A stretch of DNA of 7,785 bases, taken from positions 1 to 7,785 of the forward strand of contig JADGGM010000120.1 of assembly GCA_019689955.1 (NCBI GenBank). Direction: 5' to 3'. Both the position numbers and the translations under genes were made by a program. Below are positions 1 to 5,868 of this stretch, piece after piece. This stretch comes from Gemmatimonadaceae bacterium (GTDB taxonomy: Bacteria > Gemmatimonadota > Gemmatimonadetes > Gemmatimonadales > Gemmatimonadaceae). Under the pieces are notes generated by a model. It was given only the letters and a program-made list of their open reading frames with translations. It did no database searches and was not told where the DNA came from. Each line of letters starts with the position of its first letter. Position 1 is the first letter of the stretch.

Positions 1-356
1 ATCATCCCCTGGTCCCCCGCCCCGCCGGTGTCGACCCCCATCGCGATGTCCGGAGACTGGCGGTCGATGGTGCTCAGGACCGCGCACGTCTTGCTGTCGA
101 AGCCGAAGGTGGCATCGTTGTACCCGATCGCGGCGATGGTGCCGCGCACGATGTCGGGGATGGGCGCGTAGGTGGTCGTGGTGATCTCGCCGGCGACGCA
201 GGCGAGCCCCGTGGTGACGAGGGTCTCGCACGCGACGCGGGCGGCCGGGTCCTCGGCGAGGATCGCGTCGAGCACCGCATCGGAGATCTGGTCGGCGATC
301 TTGTCGGGGTGACCCTCGGTCACCGACTCGGATGTGAACAGGAAGGTCTCGGGCAC
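1..356 (-). CDS. metK: S-adenosylmethionine synthetase, N-terminal part (runs off window)
   Basis: Makes S-adenosylmethionine from methionine and ATP in the cytoplasm, releasing phosphate and pyrophosphate. The 118 visible codons match the N-terminal domain of Met[14 protein letters not shown] at residues 7-19 holds the ATP-binding His16 and Asp18, followed by [20 protein letters not shown] (43-50), GEITT (56-60), [11 protein letters not shown] (99-109) and the GAGDQG loop (112-117). The gene continues beyond base 1; full-length family members are about 380-400 residues, so about two thirds is missing. The GTG at 356 is chosen because it places FTSES at the usual distance from the start and a GGGAGA stretch lies nine bases upstream (366-371). 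No other in-frame start is present between it and the ptsI stop. The gene is separated from ptsI by 75 bases and probably has its own promoter. Identity is certain; only the start is slightly open. Confidence 0.96.
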   Translation of the reverse strand, partial: MPETFLFTSESVTEGHPDKIADQISDAVLDAILAEDPAARVACETLVTTGLACVAGEITTTTYAPIPDIVRGTIAAIGYNDATFGFDSKTCAVLSTIDRQSPDIAMGVDTGGAGDQGM

Positions 357-377
357 GAAGGAAGGTCTCCCGGCACG
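340..377 (-). repeat. Imperfect tandem direct repeat over the metK start codon
   Basis: On the plus strand the 11-mer AGGAAGGTCTC occurs at 340-350 and again at 359-369, each followed by a G/C pair variation and GGCACG. In the mRNA sense this gives two near-identical blocks of the form CGTGCC..GAGACCTTCCT, 19 bases apart. The downstream block contains the real GTG start. The upstream block contains a second GTG (374-376) in a different frame, which opens only 18 codons before a TGA at 320-322. It looks like a small local duplication that created part of the 5' leader. A role in translation is not shown. Confidence 0.7.
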
Positions 378-391
378 GCGCCCGGGGGCGC
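378..391 (-). other. Small GC hairpin in the ptsI-metK spacer
   Basis: The minus-strand sequence GCGCCCCCGGGCGC can pair GCGCC with GGCGC around a four-base loop (or six pairs around two bases). No T-run follows, so this is not a convincing intrinsic terminator. It lies in the presumed 5' leader of metK, just upstream of the Shine-Dalgarno-like GGGAGA. It could be a leader structure or simply chance in GC-rich DNA. Confidence 0.35.
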
Positions 392-420
392 GCGATGCGT
401 GTAAGCTGCTGTGATCGTGG

Positions 421-449
421 ATGATACCGTTCTACGAGAGGTCGAGCAA
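421..449 (-). promoter_or_regulatory. Candidate sigma-70-type promoter for metK
   Basis: On the minus strand TTGCTC (444-449) and TATCAT (421-426) are separated by exactly 17 bases. The -10 matches the consensus at five of six positions and the -35 at three of six. The -35 lies inside the last codons of ptsI and the -10 just past its TAG. Initiation would then fall near 413-415 and leave a leader of about 58 bases before the metK GTG. This is the most AT-rich piece of the spacer, which supports the reading, but it is a motif match only. Confidence 0.35.
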
Positions 450-2204
450 CCCGTCGTGGAGAAACGGGTCGCCCCCGCAGCACTCGGCGAGGCCGCGCTG
501 GATGACCGCCTCGGCCGCGGCCGCCGAGCGGCTGGCCAGCGCCTCGGTCGCCGCGGCCTCGGCCGCGCGTACGGTGATCGCGCGCACGAGGCGCTTGACG
601 AGCGGCACGGCGCGCGGCGCCACGCTCAACTGCCGCACGCCGAGCCCGATGAGCGCGAACGCCATGAGCGGCTGCGAGGCCATCTCGCCGCACACCGTGA
701 CGTCGATCCCGTGCTCGGCCCCCACCTCCACCGTGCGGCGGATGAGCCGCAGCACGCCGGGGTGGAGGGGGGTGAAGCGGTCGGCGATGTTGGCGTTGCC
801 GCGGTCCACGGCGAGGGTGTACTGCGTGAGGTCGTTGGTGCCGATGCTGAAGAACGCCGCCTCGCCCACGAACGTGTCGGCGGCGATCGCGGCCGCGGGG
901 GTCTCGATCATGACGCCGAGCGGGACGTCGGCGCGGTGCGGGACTCCACGCTCGGCGAGCTCCGCGGCCGCTTCCTGAAGCATCGCGCGCGCGTGGCGCA
1001 CCTCGTCGACAGAGACGACGAGGGGGAGCATGATCCGCAGGTCGCCGTGCATCGCCGCGCGCAGGAGGGCGCGGAGCTGCGTGCGGAAGATTCCCGGCTC
1101 GTCGAGGCACATGCGGATCGCGCGCCAGCCGAGGAAGGGATTGGCCTCGGTGGGGTAGCCCCCGACCGGGAGCTTGTCCCCGCCGATGTCGAAGGTGCGG
1201 ATCACCACCGGGTGCGCGCCGAACGACGACACCACGCGCCGGTACGCGCGGTACTGCTCCTCCTCGTCCGGCATCGCCGTGCGCCCGACGACGAGGAACT
1301 CGGTGCGCATGAGGCCCACGCCGTCAGCGCCGCTGTGCACGGCGGCGTCGGCCTCCTCGGGGAGGTCCACGTTCGCGCGCAGCGTGAGCCGCACCTGGTC
1401 CATCGTGACCGGCTCGGCGCTGGTGAGCCGCGCCAGCTCCGCGCTCAGCGCCGCCTCGCGCTCCGAGCGCGCGTGGAACCCCTCGATCTCCTCCGGCGTC
1501 GGGTTGATCCAGAGCGTCCCGGCGCCGCCGTCGAGGATCGCCAGCTCCCCGCCCTTGAGCCGCTGCGTCGCCGTGCGCAGCCCCACCACCGCGGGGAGGC
1601 CGAGCGAGCGCGCGAGGATCGCGACGTGCGAGACGCGCGTCCCCGCGTCCGTGGCGATCGCCGCGATCGCCTCGCGGTCGAGCTGCACGGTGAGGCTCGG
1701 CGTCAGGTCGTGCGTGACGAGGATCGCGTTCGCCCCCTTGGGAAGCTCCACGGGGTCGTGGTCCGGGAGGTTGAGCAGCAGGGAGAGGACGCGGATCTGG
1801 ACGTCGGTGATGTCCCCCACCCGCTCGCGCATCATCGGCGAGGCGTGGCGGGCGAAGTGGTGGCGCCACTCGAGCATCGTGATCTCGAACGCGGACTCGG
1901 CGGCGAGGTTCTGCCGGATGAGCCCCTCCACGCGCCCGATCAGCTCGACGTCCTCAAGGATGAAGAGCTGCGCGTCGAAGATCTTCGCCTCCTCCTCGCC
2001 GGCCTGGCGCGCGGCGCGCGCGCGCACGGTGCGCAGGCGCTCGCGCGCGCGGTCCAGCGTCGCGTGGAAGCGCGCGATCTCGGCGTCGATCGCCTCGTCG
2101 TCGATGATTCGCTGCGGCACCTCCGGCACTTCCCAGAGGAGCACGTGCACGGGACCGACCACGATCCCCGGCGACGCTGGAATCCCGACGAGGCGGCGCT
2201 CCAC
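432..2204 (-). CDS. ptsI: PTS Enzyme I (phosphoenolpyruvate-protein phosphotransferase)
   Basis: Cytoplasmic enzyme that takes phosphate from PEP onto a His and hands it to HPr, the first step for every PTS sugar. At 590 residues it is slightly longer than the E. coli enzyme (575). The N-terminal HPr-binding and phospho-His domain carries the active His193 in VSHVAILARSLGLPAVVG. The PEP-binding barrel follows: GVGLMRTEF with Arg300, RTFDIGGDK with Arg336, NPFLGWRAIR, IMLPLV, GVMIETPAA with Glu434, GTNDLTQYT (455-463), DRGNANIADRF with Arg468, and Cys505 in VTVCGEMAS. All catalytic positions are present. The motif just around His193 reads GTRVSHV where the family usually has GGRTSHT. The GTG start overlaps the ptsH stop in TAGTG, with a GGGGAG ribosome site five bases upstream (2210-2215). 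The open frame extends further upstream into ptsH, but ERRLVGIPASPG is the normal N-terminus. The C-terminus has a short extra tail ending after an Ala-rich helix. Confidence 0.97.
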   Translation of the reverse strand: MERRLVGIPASPGIVVGPVHVLLWEVPEVPQRIIDDEAIDAEIARFHATLDRARERLRTVRARAARQAGEEEAKIFDAQLFILEDVELIGRVEGLIRQNLAAESAFEITMLEWRHHFARHASPMMRERVGDITDVQIRVLSLLLNLPDHDPVELPKGANAILVTHDLTPSLTVQLDREAIAAIATDAGTRVSHVAILARSLGLPAVVGLRTATQRLKGGELAILDGGAGTLWINPTPEEIEGFHARSEREAALSAELARLTSAEPVTMDQVRLTLRANVDLPEEADAAVHSGADGVGLMRTEFLVVGRTAMPDEEEQYRAYRRVVSSFGAHPVVIRTFDIGGDKLPVGGYPTEANPFLGWRAIRMCLDEPGIFRTQLRALLRAAMHGDLRIMLPLVVSVDEVRHARAMLQEAAAELAERGVPHRADVPLGVMIETPAAAIAADTFVGEAAFFSIGTNDLTQYTLAVDRGNANIADRFTPLHPGVLRLIRRTVEVGAEHGIDVTVCGEMASQPLMAFALIGLGVRQLSVAPRAVPLVKRLVRAITVRAAEAAATEALASRSAAAAEAVIQRGLAECCGGDPFLHDGLLDLS

Positions 2205-2473
2205 TAGTGCTCCCCGAACTTGCTGGAGACGAGCTCCACGATGGCGGTGACGGCCTGCTCGGCGTCGGGGCCTTCGGCCCGCACGAGGAGCTCGGCGCCG
2301 CATTCGGCGGCGAGCATCATGACCCCCATGATGCTCTTGCCGTTCACCTCGAGGTCGTCGCGGACCATGGTGATGTCGGACTGAAAGCGCGAGGCGGTCT
2401 TCACCAGCTCGGCGGCGGGGCGTGCGTGCAAGCCGTTCTTGTTGACAATGCGTACGGAACGTTCCGTCATCAT
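2204..2473 (-). CDS. ptsH: Phosphocarrier protein HPr
   Basis: Small cytoplasmic carrier that takes phosphate from Enzyme I on a His and passes it to EIIA. The 89 residues (88 from the second Met) match the usual HPr length. The active-site segment NGLHARPAAEL carries the His (residue 16, or 15 from the second ATG). The regulatory segment VNGKSIMGVMMLA carries the Ser that HprK phosphorylates (47, or 46 from the second ATG). Both conserved sites are intact, so HPr can act in transport and as an HprK target. Two adjacent ATG codons at 2473 and 2470 are possible starts. The first overlaps the EIID stop by four bases (ATGA), the second by one (TGATG). The second gives the exact canonical His15/Ser46 numbering. 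No good Shine-Dalgarno is visible, so translation probably depends on coupling to the EIID gene. It overlaps ptsI by one base. Confidence 0.97.
   Translation of the reverse strand: MMTERSVRIVNKNGLHARPAAELVKTASRFQSDITMVRDDLEVNGKSIMGVMMLAAECGAELLVRAEGPDAEQAVTAIVELVSSKFGEH
2210..2215 (-). promoter_or_regulatory. Ribosome binding site of ptsI inside ptsH
   Basis: GGGGAG on the minus strand lies five bases before the GTG at 2204, within the last codons of ptsH. It fixes the ptsI start at this GTG rather than at upstream codons of the open frame. Confidence 0.6.
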
Positions 2474-3309
2474 CGCAGAACCGAGTAAATGATCAGTGCC
2501 GCCAGGATCGCGAGCGCGGCACGCCACCCTTCCATGCGTCCGTGCAGCCGGACGAGGATCGCCCCGAGAGCGACGGCGCCGAGGATCGCGGCGGCCGGAG
2601 CGATGCCGCCGAGGGCGCGGACCACCGTGTCGCTCGCCGGGGGCGACAGCGGCACGCCGGCGAGCACCCGCCGGATCGCCAGCGGGAGCGCGGCGCCGGC
2701 GAGGACCATCACCGCGCGGGTGATGAGCTGCGGCCCCCGCCGGAGCGCGGGGGCGCCGAGCGCCGCGGCCACGCGGAGCCCACTGCGCCACCCTACGCGG
2801 AGTCCCCAGATCCGGAGCCCAATATGTCCCGCGTTGTACACGACGAGGAAGGTCACGACCACGGTCACACCGCCCGCGCCGAGCCCGAAGGCGAGGAGGG
2901 CGAGGAGGGCGCTGAACGGGAGCCACCCCGCCCACACGAGCCGGTCCCCCAGGCTGCCGAGCGGCCCGCACATGGCCGCGCGGAAGCGCTCGATCTGCGC
3001 CGGGGGCTGCCCTTCCAGCTCCGCGCGCGCGAGGGCCCCCACGGCAACCGCGGCGAGGTACGGGTGCGCATTGAAGTAGCGCGACTCGCGCGCGAGCGCC
3101 TCGTGGTACGCGGTCCCCGCGGGGCCGCCGGGGAGGGTGCGGAGCGCGGGCTCGGTGCAGAAGCCGATCCCGGTGCCGAGCATGAGCTCGTAGTTCCACG
3201 CGCTCTGGACCGCGAGCAAGCGGAGGAAGATCGCGGCCCGCGCGCGCCACGAGAGGTGCGGCTCGGAGGTCTGGGGCGTCGCGCCCACGGCGGGGGGAAC
3301 GGCGGTCAC
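2470..3309 (-). CDS. PTS mannose-family permease subunit EIID
   Basis: Membrane subunit that, with EIIC, forms the sugar-conducting part of a mannose/fructose/sorbose-family (EII-Man) transporter. The 279 residues fit the family size (about 270-285). Family landmarks in order are FLRLLAVQSAWNYELMLGTGIGF (28-50, like the FLRS..QGSWNFERMQ..GF segment of ManZ), SRYFNAHPYLAA (76-87), and GPLGSLGDRLVW (115-126, the GPLAG.GD motif). Then come hydrophobic stretches near 130-160, GLRIWGLRVGWRSG (164-177), an extended C-terminal hydrophobic region near 195-250, and a last segment at 262-278. The first 20 residues are a Pro-rich cytoplasmic tail. The GTG start overlaps the EIIC stop by four bases (GTGA). 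The end overlaps ptsH. Substrate specificity cannot be read from the sequence. Homologues are named ManZ, AgaD, SorM or LevG. Confidence 0.93.
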   Translation of the reverse strand: MTAVPPAVGATPQTSEPHLSWRARAAIFLRLLAVQSAWNYELMLGTGIGFCTEPALRTLPGGPAGTAYHEALARESRYFNAHPYLAAVAVGALARAELEGQPPAQIERFRAAMCGPLGSLGDRLVWAGWLPFSALLALLAFGLGAGGVTVVVTFLVVYNAGHIGLRIWGLRVGWRSGLRVAAALGAPALRRGPQLITRAVMVLAGAALPLAIRRVLAGVPLSPPASDTVVRALGGIAPAAAILGAVALGAILVRLHGRMEGWRAALAILAALIIYSVLR

Positions 3310-3989
3310 GGGAGCACCACCGTCGCGAGCGCCGCGGCGATGCCGGCGAGGAAGTACCAGGGCGCGCCCCCCACGCCGGAAGCGAGCCGCCACGCCGCGC
3401 TCCCGGCCACCGCGCCGGCGACGGCCACGAGCACCGCGCGCGACGCGGTGGCGCCGAGCGACCAGTGCGGGAGGAGCCACGTCGTCACGGGGAGCCACAC
3501 GAGGAGCGCGAAGAGGGTAACGAGCGCGGCGCGCACGATGTCGGCCGCGAGCCCGCGCGCCTGGAGCCCGATCACGGTGCGCGGTGCGCCCGACTCGAGC
3601 GCCGGGAGCGCGCGCCTGGCCCACACGCCGTTCACGCGCCGCAGGAGGTACATGCTCCACCCCCCGGCCCACCCGGTGGCGATCGCGGCGAAGACCGCCA
3701 GCACGAGCGCGCCCGAGCGGTCGGCCCCGGGCACCGCGGCGAGCGCGCCCCCCACCACCGAGGCGGTCCCCCACTCCGGGTAGCGCGACGCGCCCACGGG
3801 GAGCGTCTCCATCGCCATCATCTCGAGCACGGCGCCGGCGAAGAGCCCCGAGACCACGTCCCCCACCACCGCGCCGCCGAGCGTGGCGGCGACGATGGGG
3901 CGCGAGATCATCGCCTGCGGGAAGCTCACGACGTCGATGCCGAGGAACGCGCCGAGCGCGACGAGCGGGAGGAGCGGGAGGTCCATCAT
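3306..3989 (-). CDS. PTS mannose-family permease subunit EIIC
   Basis: Integral membrane partner of EIID in the sugar channel. The 227 residues are shorter than the usual 250-270. Family landmarks are the N-terminal hydrophobic segment (4-20), VSFPQAMISRPIVAATLGGAVVGD (21-44, aligned with the RP.IA.T..G...GD region of ManY), GAVLEMMAMETLPVGASRYPE (52-72, the LE.....N.GA...P region) and ASVVGGALA. Further hydrophobic stretches lie at about 93-113, 150-172, 184-200 and 208-226. Two ATG codons stand side by side at 3989 and 3986. The first is favoured because GGGAG lies six bases upstream (3996-4000) and it gives the ATGA overlap with the EIIB stop. The gene overlaps EIID by four bases. Identity as a Man-family EIIC is secure, although the protein is diverged and compact at its C-terminal side. 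Confidence 0.9.
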   Translation of the reverse strand: MMDLPLLPLVALGAFLGIDVVSFPQAMISRPIVAATLGGAVVGDVVSGLFAGAVLEMMAMETLPVGASRYPEWGTASVVGGALAAVPGADRSGALVLAVFAAIATGWAGGWSMYLLRRVNGVWARRALPALESGAPRTVIGLQARGLAADIVRAALVTLFALLVWLPVTTWLLPHWSLGATASRAVLVAVAGAVAGSAAWRLASGVGGAPWYFLAGIAAALATVVLP

Positions 3990-4474
3990 CGCGCGCTCCC
4001 GTCGAGGAGCTCCCGGAGCGGGAGCGGGCGCGCGGACGGGACGTCCTGCGCCGTCACGTCGATCCCGCGCGAGGCGAGCGCGCGCAGCTCGCGCTCCTCC
4101 TCGCTCGTGAGGTAGATGTAACGCAGCCGCTCGGCGCGCCCGGCGCGGTGGTGGATGCCGCCGAGATTGACCGTCTGGATCGACGGCGCGCGCTCCACCA
4201 GCCGGCGCATCGTGTCGATGTCCCCGGTGAGGAGGATCCCCGGACGCTGGTCGCGCCGCCACGTGTCGAGCCGCTCCGCGGCGTCGTTCACCGAGGCGAA
4301 GTACAGCTCCATCTCCGGCGGCACTCCCATGCGGTAGAGCTCCTGTTCCCACTCGCTCGCGGCGACCTCGTCGTCCACGACGACGATGAAGCCGACGCGC
4401 AGCGGCTGCCCCCATCCGACGACGACCTGACCGTGGATCAACCGGTCGTCGATCCGATACAGCTCAATGGCCAC
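3986..4474 (-). CDS. PTS mannose-family EIIB phosphocarrier
   Basis: Cytoplasmic subunit that receives phosphate from EIIA on a His and passes it to the sugar during transport. The 162 residues are the normal size for a free-standing Man-family EIIB. The N-terminus YRIDDRLIHGQVVVGW (6-21) is the signature, with active His14. Further landmarks are VVVDDEVAASEWEQELYRMGVP (31-52) and TVNLGGIHHRAGRAERLRYIYLTSEE (101-126), which matches the conserved VN.GG....G...I....LT.EE stretch. The GTG at 4474 is chosen because RIDDRLIHGQV normally begins within the first ten residues; the open frame extends upstream but only through the EIIA gene. It overlaps the EIIA end by 11 bases and its stop overlaps the EIIC start. 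A GGGA pair lies upstream. Confidence 0.95.
   Translation of the reverse strand: MAIELYRIDDRLIHGQVVVGWGQPLRVGFIVVVDDEVAASEWEQELYRMGVPPEMELYFASVNDAAERLDTWRRDQRPGILLTGDIDTMRRLVERAPSIQTVNLGGIHHRAGRAERLRYIYLTSEEERELRALASRGIDVTAQDVPSARPLPLRELLDGSAR
3996..4000 (-). promoter_or_regulatory. Ribosome binding site of the EIIC gene
   Basis: GGGAG on the minus strand is six bases upstream of the ATG at 3989, within the last codons of EIIB. It favours the first of two adjacent ATG codons as the EIIC start. Confidence 0.5.
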
Positions 4475-4904
4475 GCGCCGATCCCGTTCCCGTGAGCACC
4501 CGCATCGCCGCGCTCCCGCGGGCGACGGCCTCGGCCGCCGCCTCGGCCAGCCCGCCCTCGCCCCGCGTGGCGAACTGGAGGAGCGCGGGGAGGTTGACAC
4601 CGGTGACGACGAGCAGATCGCTCCGCTCCCGCAGCAGCCGGCACGCCGCGAAGTTGCAGCTCCCCGCGGGGAGGTCGGTGAAGACGACCCGCGCCCCGGT
4701 CGCGTCGAGCTGCTCGCGCAGCATCGCCTCGATCTCCGCCGTGCCGAGGTTGCCGTTGGAGAGGGGGATGAAGCGGTCCCCGCGCCCCGTGATCCGGTCC
4801 ACCGCCGAGACGAGCCCGGCCGCGATCTCCCCATGACCGATCACGATCGCGCGGTCCGCGCCGGACGCTGTCTCGGGGTCGGCCTCGCGCTCCGCGTTAC
4901 TCAT
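4464..4904 (-). CDS. PTS mannose-family EIIA phosphocarrier
   Basis: Cytoplasmic subunit that carries phosphate from HPr to EIIB. The 146 residues form a free-standing Man-family EIIA domain. RAIVIGHGEIAAGL (18-31) holds the presumed phosphorylated His24, equivalent to His10 of E. coli ManX. VVFTDLPAGSCNFAACRLL (73-91) matches the VD..GG.PFNAA loop, with Asp77 in the position that assists the active His. LLVVTGVNLPALLQFATR (97-114) matches the ..GVN.P.L.E segment. The family usually has VIGTHG or VTHG where this protein has VIGHG, one residue tighter before the His. A charged tail of about 17 residues precedes the domain. The ATG start lies eight bases inside the hprK 3' end, with GAGGA just upstream. 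It overlaps EIIB by 11 bases. E. coli ManX fuses EIIA and EIIB; here they are separate genes. Confidence 0.93.
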   Translation of the reverse strand: MSNAEREADPETASGADRAIVIGHGEIAAGLVSAVDRITGRGDRFIPLSNGNLGTAEIEAMLREQLDATGARVVFTDLPAGSCNFAACRLLRERSDLLVVTGVNLPALLQFATRGEGGLAEAAAEAVARGSAAMRVLTGTGSARGH

Positions 4905-5868
4905 CGTCCTCGGCCAGGTACTGCCGCACGTTGGCGGCGGTGCGCATCCGCCCGAGGAGGCGCTGATTGAAGGCCTCCGCGGGATCGATCCCGCTGTAGC
5001 GCAGGAGGTGATTCATGGCGACCACTTCGGCGACCACGGTGATGTTCTTCCCTGGATTGAGCGGAATGGTGACGCGCGGGATCTCGACGTCGAGGATCGT
5101 CGTCGTCGCGCCGTCGAGCCCCGTGCGGTCCACGTTCTCGGCGCGGTCCCACTGCTCGAGCTGCACCACCACCTCGATCCGCTTCTGCTGCCGGACGGCG
5201 CGGATCCCGAAGATCGACGGGATGTCGATCACGCCGACGCCGCGGATCTCCATGTGGTGGCGCTGCAGCTCGTGCCCGCGCCCGATGATGACGTCGTTCC
5301 CCCGGCGGGTGGCGATCACGAGATCGTCGGCCACGAGCCGGTGACCGCGCTCGACCAGGTCGAGCACGCACTCCGACTTCCCGATCCCGCTCTTCCCGAC
5401 GAAGAGGAGCCCGACGCCGTACACGTCGGCGAGCGAGCCGTGGAGCGTGGTGGACGGGGCGAACTCCTCGTCGAGCGCGCGCTTGACGCGGCGGTAGAAC
5501 TCGGTGGTCTTGAGCGTGGACCGGAGGAGCGGGACGCCGTGCCGGCTGGCGATCTCGCGCATCTCCGGCGGGCCGTCGAGCCCCTTGGTGATCACGGCGC
5601 ACGGCACGTCGAACGAGAAGAACAGCTCGAGGATGTGCCGCCGCTGCTCCGCCGAGAGGGAGGCGAGGTAGGTGATCTCCGTCTCGCCGAACACCCACAT
5701 CCGGTGGGCCGGAAAGCGCTCGACGTACCCGGCGAGCACGAGGCCGGGGCTCGAGACCTCGTTGCTCGTGATCTCGCGCCGAAGCCCCGTGTCGTCGCCC
5801 AGGAGCTCGAGCTGCAGCGTCTCGCGCAGCAGCTCGAGCATCCGTGCCACCGTGAACGGCGTCTTCAC
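4897..5868 (-). CDS. hprK: HPr kinase/phosphorylase
   Basis: Cytoplasmic bifunctional regulator that phosphorylates HPr on its regulatory Ser with ATP or pyrophosphate and removes that phosphate when phosphate is abundant, tuning PTS flux and carbon control. The 323 residues are slightly longer than the Gram-positive enzymes (about 310). An N-terminal regulatory domain (about 1-130) begins TVARMLELLRETLQLELL. The catalytic domain starts at HGSLADVYGVGLLFVG with His143 and runs into the P-loop GKSGIGKSE (158-166). RGHRLVADD (174-182) and the HprK signature MEIRGVGVIDIPSIFGI (206-222) follow, then RIEVVVQLEQW (230-240) and IPLNPGKN (268-275). Its probable target, HPr Ser, is encoded four genes downstream. 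The P-loop has Lys159 where family members commonly have Asp, Ala or Glu. The GTG start overlaps the hpf stop by four bases (GTGA); the ATG two bases upstream is in the hpf frame and followed by TGA, so it is not the start. Confidence 0.97.
   Translation of the reverse strand: MKTPFTVARMLELLRETLQLELLGDDTGLRREITSNEVSSPGLVLAGYVERFPAHRMWVFGETEITYLASLSAEQRRHILELFFSFDVPCAVITKGLDGPPEMREIASRHGVPLLRSTLKTTEFYRRVKRALDEEFAPSTTLHGSLADVYGVGLLFVGKSGIGKSECVLDLVERGHRLVADDLVIATRRGNDVIIGRGHELQRHHMEIRGVGVIDIPSIFGIRAVRQQKRIEVVVQLEQWDRAENVDRTGLDGATTTILDVEIPRVTIPLNPGKNITVVAEVVAMNHLLRYSGIDPAEAFNQRLLGRMRTAANVRQYLAEDDE

Noticed and set aside
378..391. Intrinsic terminator after ptsI
   Set aside because: The hairpin is short and is not followed by a T-run on the transcribed strand.
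357..431. Possible SAM riboswitch in the metK leader
   Set aside because: The leader is only 75 bases, and I could not lay any known SAM riboswitch core on it. Only a five- or six-pair hairpin is visible.
411..2207. A 598-codon plus-strand open frame covering almost all of ptsI
   Set aside because: Its product is Arg/His/Ala/Glu-rich with no recognisable motif and mirrors the ptsI codons. GC-rich genes of this kind often leave the opposite strand open. The ptsI product has every catalytic motif.
2204..2303. A longer Enzyme I starting upstream at 2303
   Set aside because: The extra 33 residues come from reading ptsH in another frame. The GTG at 2204 has a ribosome site and gives the normal Enzyme I N-terminus.
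2542..4495. Several long plus-strand frames (2542-3783, 3465-4115, 3584-4495) opposite the EII genes
   Set aside because: Low-complexity translations rich in Arg, Pro and Ala, without motifs or convincing ribosome sites. They are shadows of EIID, EIIC and EIIB.
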